From positions 1 to 42,754 of the forward strand of contig CALUGY010000115.1 of the NCBI GenBank assembly GCA_944320295.1: a stretch of DNA of 42,754 nt, in the 5' to 3' direction. The notes under the pieces were generated by a model that worked only from the letters and a program-made list of their open reading frames with translations, made no database searches and was not told the origin of the DNA. The DNA comes from an uncultured Bacteroides sp. GTDB lineage: Bacteria > Bacteroidota > Bacteroidia > Bacteroidales > Bacteroidaceae. A program made the position numbers and the translations under genes. Shown here piece after piece: positions 18,399 through 26,285 of the stretch; the stretch's first letter is position 1, and every line of letters begins with the position of its first letter.

Positions 18399-20870
18399 AT
18401 GCGTAGGTTTGTAGCAATATTTCTTTTCGGGTTGTTCCTGTCGGGCACGGCCGTGGCCCAGCAGATGAGCGATAGCCAAGTGGTTGAGTATGTAAAGCAG
18501 GCACATCAGGCAGGCAAGAGCCAAAAGCAGATTATGACTGAACTGATGAGGCGGGGCGTTACGAAGGAACAAGCCGAAAGGATACGTGAGCAGTATGAGA
18601 ATGCGCAAAATGAAGAGTCGGCCTCGTCCCGGCAAGACTCCCGCTCGCGCACCCGTTCCATGTCGCCGGTAGAGGAAGGCAACCAGAAGGTGCCTATGCA
18701 AGGCTTGCGTGCCGCCTCCCCCCGGAATGCTTATGTCGGGGACGAGATGCCGGCCGATTCCCTTGCCCCTGCGGAGGAAATGCCCCTTGTGGAGGAGGAC
18801 CCCACGGAACAAATCTTCGGCCATAACATATTTACCAACCACTACCTGACGTTCGAGCCGAACGTCAATATGCCCACTCCGGCCGACTATCGGTTGGGTC
18901 CGGGCGACGAGGTGATTATCGACGTGTGGGGTGCTTCGGAAACCACCATCCGCCAGACCATCTCTCCCGAAGGAAGCATACAGGTGACGACCTTGGGGCC
19001 TGTGTATCTGAGCGGCAAGACCGTGAAGGAGGCCAACGAGTTCCTGAAGGAGGAGTTCGCACGCATCTATTCCGGCATGTCGGGCAATGTGCCTACCACG
19101 CAGGTCAAACTGTCGCTGGGCGAGATACGCTCCATACAGGTGAACGTGATGGGCGAGGTTGTTGTGCCTGGCACATACAGGCTGTCTTCTTTTTCTTCCG
19201 TGTTCCATGCACTCTATCGTTCCGGTGGTGTGAACGACATAGGCAGTTTGCGTAGTGTGAAGGTCGTACGCAACGGGCAAGTCGTTGCCGATGTGGATGT
19301 TTACCGTTTCATTTTGGAAGGCAAGGTAGACGGCGATGTCCGCCTGCAAGACGGTGATGTGGTGCTGGTGCAACCCTATCAGTCGTTGGTACGCATCCTG
19401 GGCAAGGTGAAGCGCCCCATGTACTATGAACTGAAGCCGGAAGAAACCGCCAAAGCATTGCTGGGCTATGCCGGGGGCTTCACGGGCGATGCATACAAGA
19501 AGGCCATCCGCGTGGTGCGCAAGAGCGGGCGTGAACATGAAATATATAATGTGGACGACAAGAACTACGCCTCCTTCCGCATGGACGACGGCGATGTGGT
19601 GACTGTGGACTCCGTGCTCGACCGTTATGAGAACCGTGTGGAAATCCGTGGGGCCGTCTACCGTGCAGGGCTTTACCAGCTGGGCGCGGAAGTTTCTACC
19701 GTAAAGCAATTGATAGACAAGGCCGAGGGATTGCGTGGCGATGCCTTCCTGAACCGTGCCGTACTGGATAGGGAGTTGGAAGACCTTACGCACGAAATAA
19801 TCCAGGTGGATGTAAAAGGCTTGATAAATGGCACCGTCGCAGATATTCCTTTGCAGAAGAACGATCTCCTTTATATACCCAGCATACACGATTTGCAAGA
19901 AGAACCTACATTGACCATACATGGTGAGGTTGCCAATCCGGGTACTTACCTGTATTCGGAGAATACGACAGTGGAAGACCTCGTGATTCAGGCAGGCGGT
20001 TTGCTGGAAACTGCCGCAACTACAAAAGTCGAAGTGGCCCGCCGGATGAAAGACCCCAAGAGCACGTCGTTCTCCTCTGTCATTGGCGAGCGTTTCAGCT
20101 TTGATTTGAAAGACGGCCTGTTGGTAGGAGAGGGTAGTGAGGACTTCCATCTGCAGCCGTTCGATGAGGTGTACATACGCCGCAGTCCCGGCTATTTCTC
20201 CCAACAGAATGTCATGGTGGCCGGCGAAGTCATGTTTAGCGGAAGCTATGCCCTGTCGAAGAAAAACGAACGCCTGAGTGACTTGGTGGAGAAGGCCGGC
20301 GGCATCACTCCCGAAGCTTATGTGAGGGGTGCGCGTTTGATTCGCCAAATGACTCCTGACGAAGTGCGCCGCCGGGATGATGCCTTGCGCATGGCAAGAG
20401 TAGGTGGCCAGGATTCGATTTCAATAAATACCTTGGACTTGTCCGACAGGTATTCGGTAGGTATCGATTTGGAGGAGGCATTGGCCGACCCTGCTTCCGA
20501 CAACAATCTGGTGTTGCGTGAAGGTGATATCCTGTATGTGCCGAAGTTTGTCGGTACGGTCAAGATAAACGGTGCCGTGATGTATCCCAACACGGTAGCG
20601 TATAAGAGAGGTGAGAAGCTGAGCTACTACATAAACCAAGCGGGAGGCTTCGGCAACAACGCCAAGAAGCGTAAAGTCTACGTGGTCTATATGAACGGTA
20701 CGGTTTCCCGGCTGAAGTCGAGGTCGAAGGACATTGAACCGGGATGCGAAATCATTGTGCCGAGCAAAGAGCAGAAAGAGAAGCTGAGCACGGCCGAAAT
20801 ACTCAGCATCGGTAGTTCCACGGCATCGTTGGCAACCATGGTAGCCACTATCTTTAACTTGTTCAAGTAA
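18399..20870 (+). CDS. Polysaccharide export protein with SLBB repeats (Wza-like)
   Basis: Predicted outer-membrane/periplasmic export component for capsule or exopolysaccharide. 823 residues with a signal peptide (MRRFVAIFLFGLFLSGTAVAQQ) and no lipobox. A helical, charged segment (about 25-110) is followed by the Poly_export domain (YRLGPGDEVIIDVWGASETTIRQTISPEGSIQVTTLG pattern, about 160-200). Several SLBB domains follow; VNVMGEVVVPGTYRLSSFSS, VRILGKVKRPMYYEL, VEIRGAVYRAGLYQL, LTIHGEVANPGTYLY, VMVAGEVMFSGSYAL and VKINGAVMYPNTVAY each mark a repeat start. The last ~25 residues (IGSSTASLATMVATIFNLF) form a hydrophobic helix. First gene of a three-gene unit; its stop overlaps the next ATG by one base. 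It is much longer than E. coli Wza, as usual in Bacteroidales. Confidence 0.9.
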   Translation: MRRFVAIFLFGLFLSGTAVAQQMSDSQVVEYVKQAHQAGKSQKQIMTELMRRGVTKEQAERIREQYENAQNEESASSRQDSRSRTRSMSPVEEGNQKVPMQGLRAASPRNAYVGDEMPADSLAPAEEMPLVEEDPTEQIFGHNIFTNHYLTFEPNVNMPTPADYRLGPGDEVIIDVWGASETTIRQTISPEGSIQVTTLGPVYLSGKTVKEANEFLKEEFARIYSGMSGNVPTTQVKLSLGEIRSIQVNVMGEVVVPGTYRLSSFSSVFHALYRSGGVNDIGSLRSVKVVRNGQVVADVDVYRFILEGKVDGDVRLQDGDVVLVQPYQSLVRILGKVKRPMYYELKPEETAKALLGYAGGFTGDAYKKAIRVVRKSGREHEIYNVDDKNYASFRMDDGDVVTVDSVLDRYENRVEIRGAVYRAGLYQLGAEVSTVKQLIDKAEGLRGDAFLNRAVLDRELEDLTHEIIQVDVKGLINGTVADIPLQKNDLLYIPSIHDLQEEPTLTIHGEVANPGTYLYSENTTVEDLVIQAGGLLETAATTKVEVARRMKDPKSTSFSSVIGERFSFDLKDGLLVGEGSEDFHLQPFDEVYIRRSPGYFSQQNVMVAGEVMFSGSYALSKKNERLSDLVEKAGGITPEAYVRGARLIRQMTPDEVRRRDDALRMARVGGQDSISINTLDLSDRYSVGIDLEEALADPASDNNLVLREGDILYVPKFVGTVKINGAVMYPNTVAYKRGEKLSYYINQAGGFGNNAKKRKVYVVYMNGTVSRLKSRSKDIEPGCEIIVPSKEQKEKLSTAEILSIGSSTASLATMVATIFNLFK

Positions 20871-22021
20871 TGCGTATGAGTGAGGCAAACGACAAGCTTT
20901 CTTCCGAAAAACGTCAGGAAGAAGAGCAGGAAATAGATTTGATAGAACTTGCACAGAAGGTGTGGGCGGAGCGCAAGCTCGTGTGGAAAGCTTGCGGCAT
21001 TGCCGTGGTTGTGGCATTGGTCGTCGGGTTCAGCATTCCTAAAGAGTACTCCACGAGTGTGACTTTGGCTCCAGAAGCTGCCGGTAAAACTTCAGGAGGG
21101 AGCATGGGTGCGCTGGCTGCCATGGCCGGCATCAACCTGGGGGCTTCCTCAGGTGAGGACGCTCTGTCGCCCGACCTATACCCGGACATTGTAAGCTCCA
21201 CGCCTTTCCTGACCGGACTGTTCGACGTGAAAGTCCAATCGCAAGAGGCGGAGATAGACACCACGTTGTATGGCTACCTCAAGGAATATCAGCGTGCCCC
21301 CTGGTGGAGCGCCATCCTTTCCGCGCCGTTCAAGGCATTGGGATGGACAATGTCTCTCTTGAAAGGTGACGAGGAAGAGGCCGGTGACGGCAAGTTGGAC
21401 CCGTTCCACCTGACGCAAGACGAGTCGGATGTCGCCAACGCGTTGAGCGAACGTATTGCCGTGTCGGTGGACAAGAAGACAGGGGTCACTACCTTGACGG
21501 TGACGATGCAAGATCCGCTGATTTCGGCAGCCTTGACTGATACCGTGATGCGCAGCCTGCAAAACTACATTACCGACTACCGTACGAACAAGGCCCGTCA
21601 CGACTTGGCTTTTACAGAAAAGCTGTATGAGGAGGCCAAGTCCAACTATACCGAGGCACAGCAGAAGTATGCGCAGTTTGCCGATGCCAACCAAAGCATC
21701 GTCTTGTTGAGCTTCCGCGCCGAGCAGGAGCGTTTGCAAAACGAGATGAACCTGGCCTATCAAGTCTACACGCAAGTATCGCAGCAGCTACAGATGGCCA
21801 AGGCCAAGGTGCAAGAGATTACGCCGGTCTACACCGTGGTGCAGCCCGCAACAGTACCCTTGAAAGCCTCCAAGCCAAGCAAGATGATGATTCTTGTGGG
21901 CTTTGTCTTCCTTGCCGCCGTGGGCAGCGTGGGATGGATATTGTTCGTGAGGGATTTCCTGAAAACTTGGAAGAAGCAACAGGCTGAGGCAAAGCCGGAA
22001 GAAGCCGAGGCCAACGCATGA
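20870..22021 (+). CDS. Chain-length determinant (Wzz/PCP family) protein
   Basis: Inner-membrane polysaccharide co-polymerase that sets polymer length and works with the export protein just upstream. 383 residues with the diagnostic two-helix layout: TM1 at about residues 39-60 (ACGIAVVVALVVGFSIPKEYS) and TM2 at about 340-362 (MMILVGFVFLAAVGSVGWILF). Between them is a periplasmic domain with a coiled-coil-like stretch near ARHDLAFTEKLYEEAKSNYTEAQQKYAQF. The PxxP-like segment VPLKASKPSK precedes TM2. No kinase domain follows. The start is ATG 20870, overlapping the upstream TAA; ATG 20876 is equally possible. Confidence 0.9.
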   Translation: MRMSEANDKLSSEKRQEEEQEIDLIELAQKVWAERKLVWKACGIAVVVALVVGFSIPKEYSTSVTLAPEAAGKTSGGSMGALAAMAGINLGASSGEDALSPDLYPDIVSSTPFLTGLFDVKVQSQEAEIDTTLYGYLKEYQRAPWWSAILSAPFKALGWTMSLLKGDEEEAGDGKLDPFHLTQDESDVANALSERIAVSVDKKTGVTTLTVTMQDPLISAALTDTVMRSLQNYITDYRTNKARHDLAFTEKLYEEAKSNYTEAQQKYAQFADANQSIVLLSFRAEQERLQNEMNLAYQVYTQVSQQLQMAKAKVQEITPVYTVVQPATVPLKASKPSKMMILVGFVFLAAVGSVGWILFVRDFLKTWKKQQAEAKPEEAEANA

Positions 22022-22497
22022 CCGTCATGGGCGATATCAAAACAATAACCGAAGATTTACTGGACGACGTAACGGCGCAAGCCAAGGCAAATGCCCGCCT
22101 GCGCATGAACTACAACCTGCACCACTCGCTGGAGGCCGGTGTACAACGCATGTTGAATGCTTTGGAGCCGGGCACATACCTTCGTCCGCACCGGCATCTT
22201 GGGAAGGAAGAAACCTACTTGGTCTTGCGTGGTAGCCTGGTGGCTTTCTTTTATGACGATGAGGGGCACGTGACCGGTAAAGTCTTTCTCTCCCCCTCGG
22301 AAGGGAAATATGGACTGGAGATTCCGGCAGGCGTGTGGCACAGCATCCTGGTGCTACAGAGCGGTACCGTCATCTTCGAGGTGAAGCAGGGGCCTTACCG
22401 TCCTTTGGTTGCGGAGGAAGTGGCTTCTTGGTCTCCCGAACCTGCCGATGCCAACGGCGTGGCAGTTTTTATGGAGCACCTTTCCGCTCTTGTTTGA
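22018..22497 (+). CDS. WbuC-like cupin-fold protein
   Basis: 159-residue cupin of the WbuC family, small metalloproteins found in polysaccharide loci whose reaction is not firmly known. The cupin motif 1 region reads LEPGTYLRPHRHLGKEETYLVLRGSLVAFFYDDEG, with metal-ligand candidates H, H and E in RPHRHLGKEE. Motif 2 is GLEIPAGVWHSI, with the last His ligand. The ATG at 22018 overlaps the wzz stop by 4 nt (ATGA), indicating translational coupling. Downstream is a family A array, and I see no terminator hairpin between them. Confidence 0.85.
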   Translation: MTVMGDIKTITEDLLDDVTAQAKANARLRMNYNLHHSLEAGVQRMLNALEPGTYLRPHRHLGKEETYLVLRGSLVAFFYDDEGHVTGKVFLSPSEGKYGLEIPAGVWHSILVLQSGTVIFEVKQGPYRPLVAEEVASWSPEPADANGVAVFMEHLSALV

Positions 22498-22532
22498 TTC
22501 CTGTTTTTTTGTGAGTGAATTTGCGTATTTCG

Positions 22533-22642
22533 TGCAGTATGTCTGCACTTTATCCGCAATATGTCCGGAGCGTGGACGGAACACGTTGGAAGCACGGACG
22601 CAACATGTTGCGCCCGTGCTCCGTACATGTCGCGCTTGCATG
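22533..22642. repeat. 22-nt palindromic array, family A, locus 3 (5 units)
   Basis: Five units of exactly 22 nt start at 22533, 22555, 22577, 22599 and 22621. Cores: TGCAGTATGTCTGC, CGCAATATGTCCGG, CGGAACACGTTGGA, CGCAACATGTTGCG, CCGTACATGTCGCG. The array ends at 22642, two bases before the stop codon (22645-22647) of the convergent lipoprotein gene, and fills most of that junction. Confidence 0.87.
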
Positions 22643-22644
22643 CC

Positions 22645-23472
22645 TTATTCGTCGGAGGTTTCTCGCCTTTGTATCAGCTGTTTAATGAATTTCGTTTTCT
22701 GCTGCGCTTCTTCTTTGTCGGCTTTTATCTTTTGGATTTCCGCAAGCAACAGGTGTAGCTGGTAGACGCCTGCCGCGGCTTTACGGTCTACGGGCATCAT
22801 GTTGGTGGTGTATGGCCGTTCGCCGAGGTATTGCACGCGGAGGTTCTTGTCGCGGTTGTCACAGATGAAGCTTATGACGCTGCCGTCCTCCCCCAGCGGA
22901 TAGTCCGCCTTTTCGATGTGTTCGTCCATGTCGGTCGTTTCATAGCTGTCTCTCGAGGACGGAGTTTGAGCGAACGTGCCGTCAGGGGCGATGACCTTCA
23001 CGGCTGTGTGGTGTATGTTGTACGGCCCGCAATAGATGGAAGTCATACTCATTTTTCCTGTCTCGTCCACTTGGAAGCGCAGGAATGAGCGGTGCATGTT
23101 ACGCTCTATCACCTGTAACGGATGCAGGTAACGGCCTATCTGCTGGTATTCCTCGTCTTTCTCCAGCACGTAGTCCTTCTTCATCTCTTCCAGTTGTTTG
23201 TTCCGCTCGGCCTGCACGCTGTCCAGATAGGCCAGCGTGCGGCCCAGTTCGTCCAGCTCCACTTCTTGCAGCAGGTAGTTACCCGCCCTTCGCGTGTCGT
23301 AGGCTTTGGGGTATAAGATTTTAATGCTATCAATCAGTAGTTTCGCTTCGTTGTAGTTGCCCGCTTCGTAGGCTTGTCGGGCTTCTTGCAGTTTTTTGCC
23401 CGCCTCTTCTTCCACGTTCCCGCAAGCGGCCAGCAGTCCGCACAAGCATGCCGCCAGAATAGTCTTCTTCAT
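22645..23472 (-). CDS. Lipoprotein of unknown function
   Basis: 275 residues from the ATG at 23472 (MKKTILAACLCGLLAACG). A type II signal with lipobox LLAAC puts Cys17 at the mature N-terminus. Residues 20-60 (AGKKLQEARQAYEAGNYNEAKLLIDSIKILYPKA) look like a tetratricopeptide-type helix pair. A long coiled-coil-prone helix (LDSVQAERNKQLEEMKKDYVLEKDEEY) follows, then a beta-rich domain (RFQVDETGKMSMTSIYCGPYNIHHTAVKVIAPDG). The C-terminus is helical and Lys/Glu-rich. I recognise the general Bacteroidales lipoprotein architecture but no named family. Single gene, with its promoter at 23527-23534. Confidence 0.8.
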   Translation of the reverse strand: MKKTILAACLCGLLAACGNVEEEAGKKLQEARQAYEAGNYNEAKLLIDSIKILYPKAYDTRRAGNYLLQEVELDELGRTLAYLDSVQAERNKQLEEMKKDYVLEKDEEYQQIGRYLHPLQVIERNMHRSFLRFQVDETGKMSMTSIYCGPYNIHHTAVKVIAPDGTFAQTPSSRDSYETTDMDEHIEKADYPLGEDGSVISFICDNRDKNLRVQYLGERPYTTNMMPVDRKAAAGVYQLHLLLAEIQKIKADKEEAQQKTKFIKQLIQRRETSDE

Positions 23473-23526
23473 ATCTTTCAGATGTTTTTTAGTCAAACCG
23501 GCAAGCCGTTTTCGGTTGCCTGCGGG

Positions 23527-23534
23527 CAAAGATA
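23527..23534 (-). promoter_or_regulatory. Predicted -7 box for the lipoprotein gene
   Basis: TATCTTTG on the minus strand, 55 nt from the ATG at 23472. No good -33 element at standard spacing. Confidence 0.45.
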
Positions 23535-23714
23535 GTGCAAAAATGTGAAAGCTGTGGCTGTCAGCCTGTTTTAATGCGGAATGCCGCGAAAATGCACTCC
23601 TTTTCCCGCCGGATATCCCTGTGGGGCCGCGTGTCGGGCCTTACCTTATTATATTATATGCCATCCGCAAGTAAGGAAAACGGTTCGGTGTTACGTTTCT
23701 TTTGGGAATTTGCT

Positions 23715-23722
23715 TACTTTTG
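23715..23722 (+). promoter_or_regulatory. Predicted -7 box for the cyuA-like gene
   Basis: TACTTTTG, a full match to TAnnTTTG, 21 nt before the ATG at 23744. The resulting 5' leader would be about 15 nt. Confidence 0.55.
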
Positions 23723-23743
23723 CGCTCGTAAAATGTAAAAACT

Positions 23744-25027
23744 ATGGATGCAGCAGAAAGGAAGCGCATTATAGACCTTGTAAAGCGGGAAGTAGTCCCG
23801 GCCATCGGGTGTACGGAGCCTATTGCCGTGGCTTTGTGTGTAGCCAAGGCTACTGAGACGTTGGGTAAACGCCCGGAGAAGATAACCGTTTTGTTGAGTG
23901 CCAACATCCTGAAAAACGCGATGGGCGTCGGTATTCCCGGCACAGGCATGATAGGCTTGCCTATTGCCGTTGCGCTGGGGGCTTTGATTGGCAAATCGGC
24001 ATACTTGCTGGAGGTTCTGAAGGACTGCACACCCCAAGCGGTAGAGGAGGGCAAACACTTCATAGCCGAAAAGCGCATACACATCGCCCTGAAAGACGGC
24101 ATTACCGAGAAACTTTACATAGAAGTGCATTGCGAGGCCGGAGGCGACCGCGCGGAAGCCGTCATTGCGGGCGGGCACACCACGTTTACTTATCTGTCGC
24201 ATGGTGGAGAGGTCTTGCTGGACAAGCAGACCGCCTCTGGCGAAGAATCGGACGAGGATGTCCCGGAACTTACATTGCGCAAGGTTTATGACTTTGCCAT
24301 TACGGCACCGATAGACGAACTGCGCTTCATCCTCGAGTCGGCACGTTTGAACAAGGCGGCTGCCGAACAGTCGTTTACCGCCGACTATGGCCATGGGTTG
24401 GGCAAGATGCTTCGCGGGAATTATGAGCACAAAGTGATGGGCGACAGCGTGTTTTCGCACATCCTGTCTTATACGTCCGGTGCTTGCGACGCTCGTATGG
24501 CCGGAGCCATGATACCGGTAATGAGCAACTCGGGCAGCGGGAACCAGGGCATATCGGCCACGCTGCCTGTGGTGGTGTTTGCGGAGGAAAACGGAAAGAC
24601 GGAAGAGGAGTTGGTGCGTGCCTTGATGCTGAGCCATCTTACGGTGATATATATCAAGCAAAGCCTGGGACGCTTGTCCGCCTTGTGCGGATGCGTGGTG
24701 GCGGCTACGGGGTCGAGTTGCGGCATCACGTGGCTTATGGGCGGCACGTACAGGCAGGTGGCCTACGCCGTGCAGAACATGATTGCCAACCTGACGGGCA
24801 TGATATGCGACGGGGCCAAGCCCAGCTGTGCCCTGAAGGTCACCACGGGCGTGTCTACCGCCGTGCTTTCAGCCATTATGGCCATGGAGAACCGTTGCGT
24901 GACTTCGGTAGAAGGTATCATCGACGAGGATGTGGACCGCAGTATCCGTAACCTGACCCGTATCGGTTCCGACGGGATGGACGAGACGGATAAACTGGTG
25001 TTGGACATCATGACATCGAAGGGCTGA
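23744..25027 (+). CDS. L-cysteine desulfidase / L-serine dehydratase-alpha family protein (CyuA-like, UPF0597)
   Basis: 427 residues, full family length. Members break down L-cysteine to pyruvate, ammonia and sulfide using a [4Fe-4S] cluster; the fold is that of the L-serine dehydratase alpha chain. Motifs seen: VVPAIGCTEPIAVALC near the N-terminus (the GCTEP signature with a cluster-ligand Cys), ANILKNAMGVGIPGTGMIGLPIA, MSNSGSGNQGISATLPV in the middle, GSSCGITWLMGG and MICDGAKPSCALKV near the C-terminus, each with candidate cluster cysteines. The ATG is placed well behind a -7 box. A strong hairpin terminator follows the stop. The physiological substrate (cysteine or another amino acid) cannot be settled by sequence. 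Confidence 0.85.
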   Translation: MDAAERKRIIDLVKREVVPAIGCTEPIAVALCVAKATETLGKRPEKITVLLSANILKNAMGVGIPGTGMIGLPIAVALGALIGKSAYLLEVLKDCTPQAVEEGKHFIAEKRIHIALKDGITEKLYIEVHCEAGGDRAEAVIAGGHTTFTYLSHGGEVLLDKQTASGEESDEDVPELTLRKVYDFAITAPIDELRFILESARLNKAAAEQSFTADYGHGLGKMLRGNYEHKVMGDSVFSHILSYTSGACDARMAGAMIPVMSNSGSGNQGISATLPVVVFAEENGKTEEELVRALMLSHLTVIYIKQSLGRLSALCGCVVAATGSSCGITWLMGGTYRQVAYAVQNMIANLTGMICDGAKPSCALKVTTGVSTAVLSAIMAMENRCVTSVEGIIDEDVDRSIRNLTRIGSDGMDETDKLVLDIMTSKG

Positions 25028-25056
25028 TGCCCGCCGGGAAACCGGGATATAACAAA

Positions 25057-25108
25057 CGGAGGATGGAAAGGCTGCCCGCAGGCAAGCATTCCATCCTCCG
25101 CTCCTTTT
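25057..25108. terminator. Bidirectional terminator between the cyuA-like and slyD-like genes
   Basis: A perfect 12-bp stem CGGAGGATGGAA (25057-25068) / TTCCATCCTCCG (25089-25100) with an inner GCC-CGCA-GGC stem. CTCCTTTTAT follows on the plus strand and GTTTGTTATA on the minus strand, so it can end transcripts from both convergent genes. Confidence 0.8.
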
Positions 25109-25127
25109 ATGTCTGTTACGTTGCCGG

Positions 25128-25709
25128 TCAGCACCCGCCGCAGCATCCCTGGTGGTCGTGGCCGCATCCGCCTTCACAGCCTCCGCTGCAACCTCCGTCG
25201 CATCCGCAACCTGCGCCTGCCATCATGCATGCCGCTTCGGCCAGCTCGTCGGCCGTGGCCGGACGGCTTGTCACCACCTGGCCCACGAAGTTCAGGTCGC
25301 AGCCTGCCAGCGGGTGGTTCATGTCCATCACTACAACGTTGTCTTTCACCTCTACCACGCTGCCGTTGAAGCGTTGTCCCTCGGCGTTCATCAGGGGTAC
25401 GATGGCGTCTTTCACAATGTGCTCGTCGTCAAACTTCCCGTCTATCACGAACACACTTTTCGGAATGTCTATCACGTGCTCCTCGTTATATTCGCCATAG
25501 GCTTCGGCACAAGGGATAGTGAAGTCGAACGTGTCTCCGGCGTTCAGGTGCGCCACTTCCTTCTCGAAAGCTTCCAGCGTCTGTCCCAGTCCCGATATGA
25601 ATGCGAAGGGATGTTCGGCCGTTGCCTCTTCCCCGAAATCTTTGTCGCCATTTTCCACGATGTACATCTTGTAGGCTATGGTGATGTACTTGTTTTCTGC
25701 TGTTTCCAT
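25128..25709 (-). CDS. slyD: SlyD-like FKBP-type peptidyl-prolyl isomerase
   Basis: 193 residues from the ATG at 25709 (METAENKYITIAYKMY), which I prefer to a further-upstream start lying in the repeat array. FKBP-type catalytic region with the SlyD pattern: PFAFISGLGQTLEAFEKEVAHLNAGDTFDFTIPCAEAYGEYNEEHVIDIPKSVF split by the inserted chaperone flap, then VVVMDMNHPLAGCDLNFVGQV. It catalyses proline isomerisation and assists folding. In E. coli SlyD the His/Cys-rich tail binds nickel and serves hydrogenase maturation. Here the last ~33 residues carry nine cysteines, two histidines and many glycines (GCGCDGGCSGGCEGGCGHD, then HQGCCGGC), so metal binding is likely, metal unknown. Confidence 0.9.
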   Translation of the reverse strand: METAENKYITIAYKMYIVENGDKDFGEEATAEHPFAFISGLGQTLEAFEKEVAHLNAGDTFDFTIPCAEAYGEYNEEHVIDIPKSVFVIDGKFDDEHIVKDAIVPLMNAEGQRFNGSVVEVKDNVVVMDMNHPLAGCDLNFVGQVVTSRPATADELAEAACMMAGAGCGCDGGCSGGCEGGCGHDHQGCCGGC

Positions 25710-25755
25710 TAAATAGAGTTGTTTAGTGAATATACGTGTTTTGTTCAGTCCGGTG

Positions 25756-25763
25756 CAAAGATA
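25756..25763 (-). promoter_or_regulatory. Predicted -7 box for slyD
   Basis: TATCTTTG on the minus strand, 46 nt upstream of the slyD ATG. The family A array at 25834 lies about 70 nt further upstream. Confidence 0.5.
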
Positions 25764-25833
25764 CGAATTTAATTCGGATAACCCGTTTTGTGCGTGCAAC
25801 GGCTTTCGTGACACACTATATGAGGCGTTTGTC

Positions 25834-25921
25834 CGCAACATGTTGCGGACAAACTTCCAACGTGTTGCGAGCGCGCTCCGTACATGTTGCGCCCGCGCTC
25901 CGTACACGTTGCGGGCAAAGG
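25834..25921. repeat. 22-nt palindromic array, family A, locus 4 (4 units)
   Basis: Four exact 22-nt units at 25834, 25856, 25878 and 25900. Cores CGCAACATGTTGCG, TCCAACGTGTTGCG, CCGTACATGTTGCG, CCGTACACGTTGCG; the spacers of units 2 and 3 are almost identical (CCCGCGCT and AGCGCGCT). This is the best conserved locus and the only one in a divergent intergenic region, between the slyD and ilv promoters. The 400-bp gap 25710-26109 otherwise holds only these promoters. Confidence 0.9.
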
Positions 25922-26030
25922 CCCCATCTCATACCTTGAAACCGCCGGGCCGTGCTGCAAGTGATAAAAATAGACTGCAAGCGGGCCTTTTCTTACAATT
26001 AATCATGTTTTGCACAAATTTTTCTTTCGA

Positions 26031-26065
26031 TTTGTTTGTTTTATAAAGAAAAGCCTTTAACTTTG
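26031..26065 (+). promoter_or_regulatory. Predicted promoter of the ilv operon
   Basis: Two overlapping choices for the -33 element, TTTG at 26031-26034 and TTTG at 26035-26038. The second is 19 nt from TAACTTTG (26058-26065), a full TAnnTTTG -7 box. Transcription would start near 26070, about 40 nt before the leader peptide start. Confidence 0.7.
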
Positions 26066-26109
26066 CCGCATGATAAATCATTTGTAAAGCAATAAAAGGA
26101 AACGAGATT

Positions 26110-26187
26110 ATGAATTTGCTACATGCTTCCGTCGGTTTGGCAGTCTTGCACATTATTCACGTCGTGGTGGTACCATCAAGAGCGTGA
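26110..26187 (+). CDS. ilv operon leader peptide (attenuator peptide)
   Basis: A 25-residue open frame from ATG 26110 to TGA 26185-26187. Twelve of its residues are Leu, Ile or Val: LL at 3-4, V8, L10, V12, L13, II at 15-16, and a run of four Val at 18-21 (IIHVVVVPSRA at the end). It lies between the ilv promoter and ilvD and is followed by mutually exclusive hairpins. This is the layout of classical branched-chain amino acid leader peptides such as that of E. coli ilvGMEDA, though the sequence itself is unrelated. Its translation rate, not its product, should matter. I consider it real because peptide, stop position and RNA structure fit together. Confidence 0.85.
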   Translation: MNLLHASVGLAVLHIIHVVVVPSRA

Positions 26188-26263
26188 GAAAGGGGCGTGT
26201 ACGTACATTCATACGTAAGGAATAAACAAGGAAAGCCTTTCTCACATGTTGGGAAAGGCTTTC
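26184..26263 (+). promoter_or_regulatory. Transcription attenuator of the ilv operon (antiterminator and terminator)
   Basis: Terminator: GAAAGCCTTTC (26231-26241) pairs perfectly over 11 bp with GAAAGGCTTTC (26253-26263), loop of 11 nt, followed by a weak U tract (TTCGTT). Antiterminator: GTGAGAAAGG (26184-26193) pairs perfectly over 10 bp with CCTTTCTCAC (26236-26245), which removes the 5' arm of the terminator. The first strand includes the leader stop codon, so a ribosome that finishes the leader covers it and lets the terminator form, while one stalled on the Ile/Val codons leaves it free. A small TACGTA hairpin (26200-26217) sits inside the antiterminator loop. Confidence 0.82.
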
Positions 26264-26285
26264 TTCGTTGAAAGGAGACAGGAAT

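Noticed and set aside
18372-20348. Long open frame antisense to the polysaccharide export gene
   Set aside because: Composition is His/Gln/Leu-rich without domain signals, and the sense strand encodes an intact SLBB protein.
18399-22497. A full capsule biosynthesis locus
   Set aside because: Only export, chain-length and WbuC-like genes are present; no glycosyltransferases, flippase or polymerase follow.
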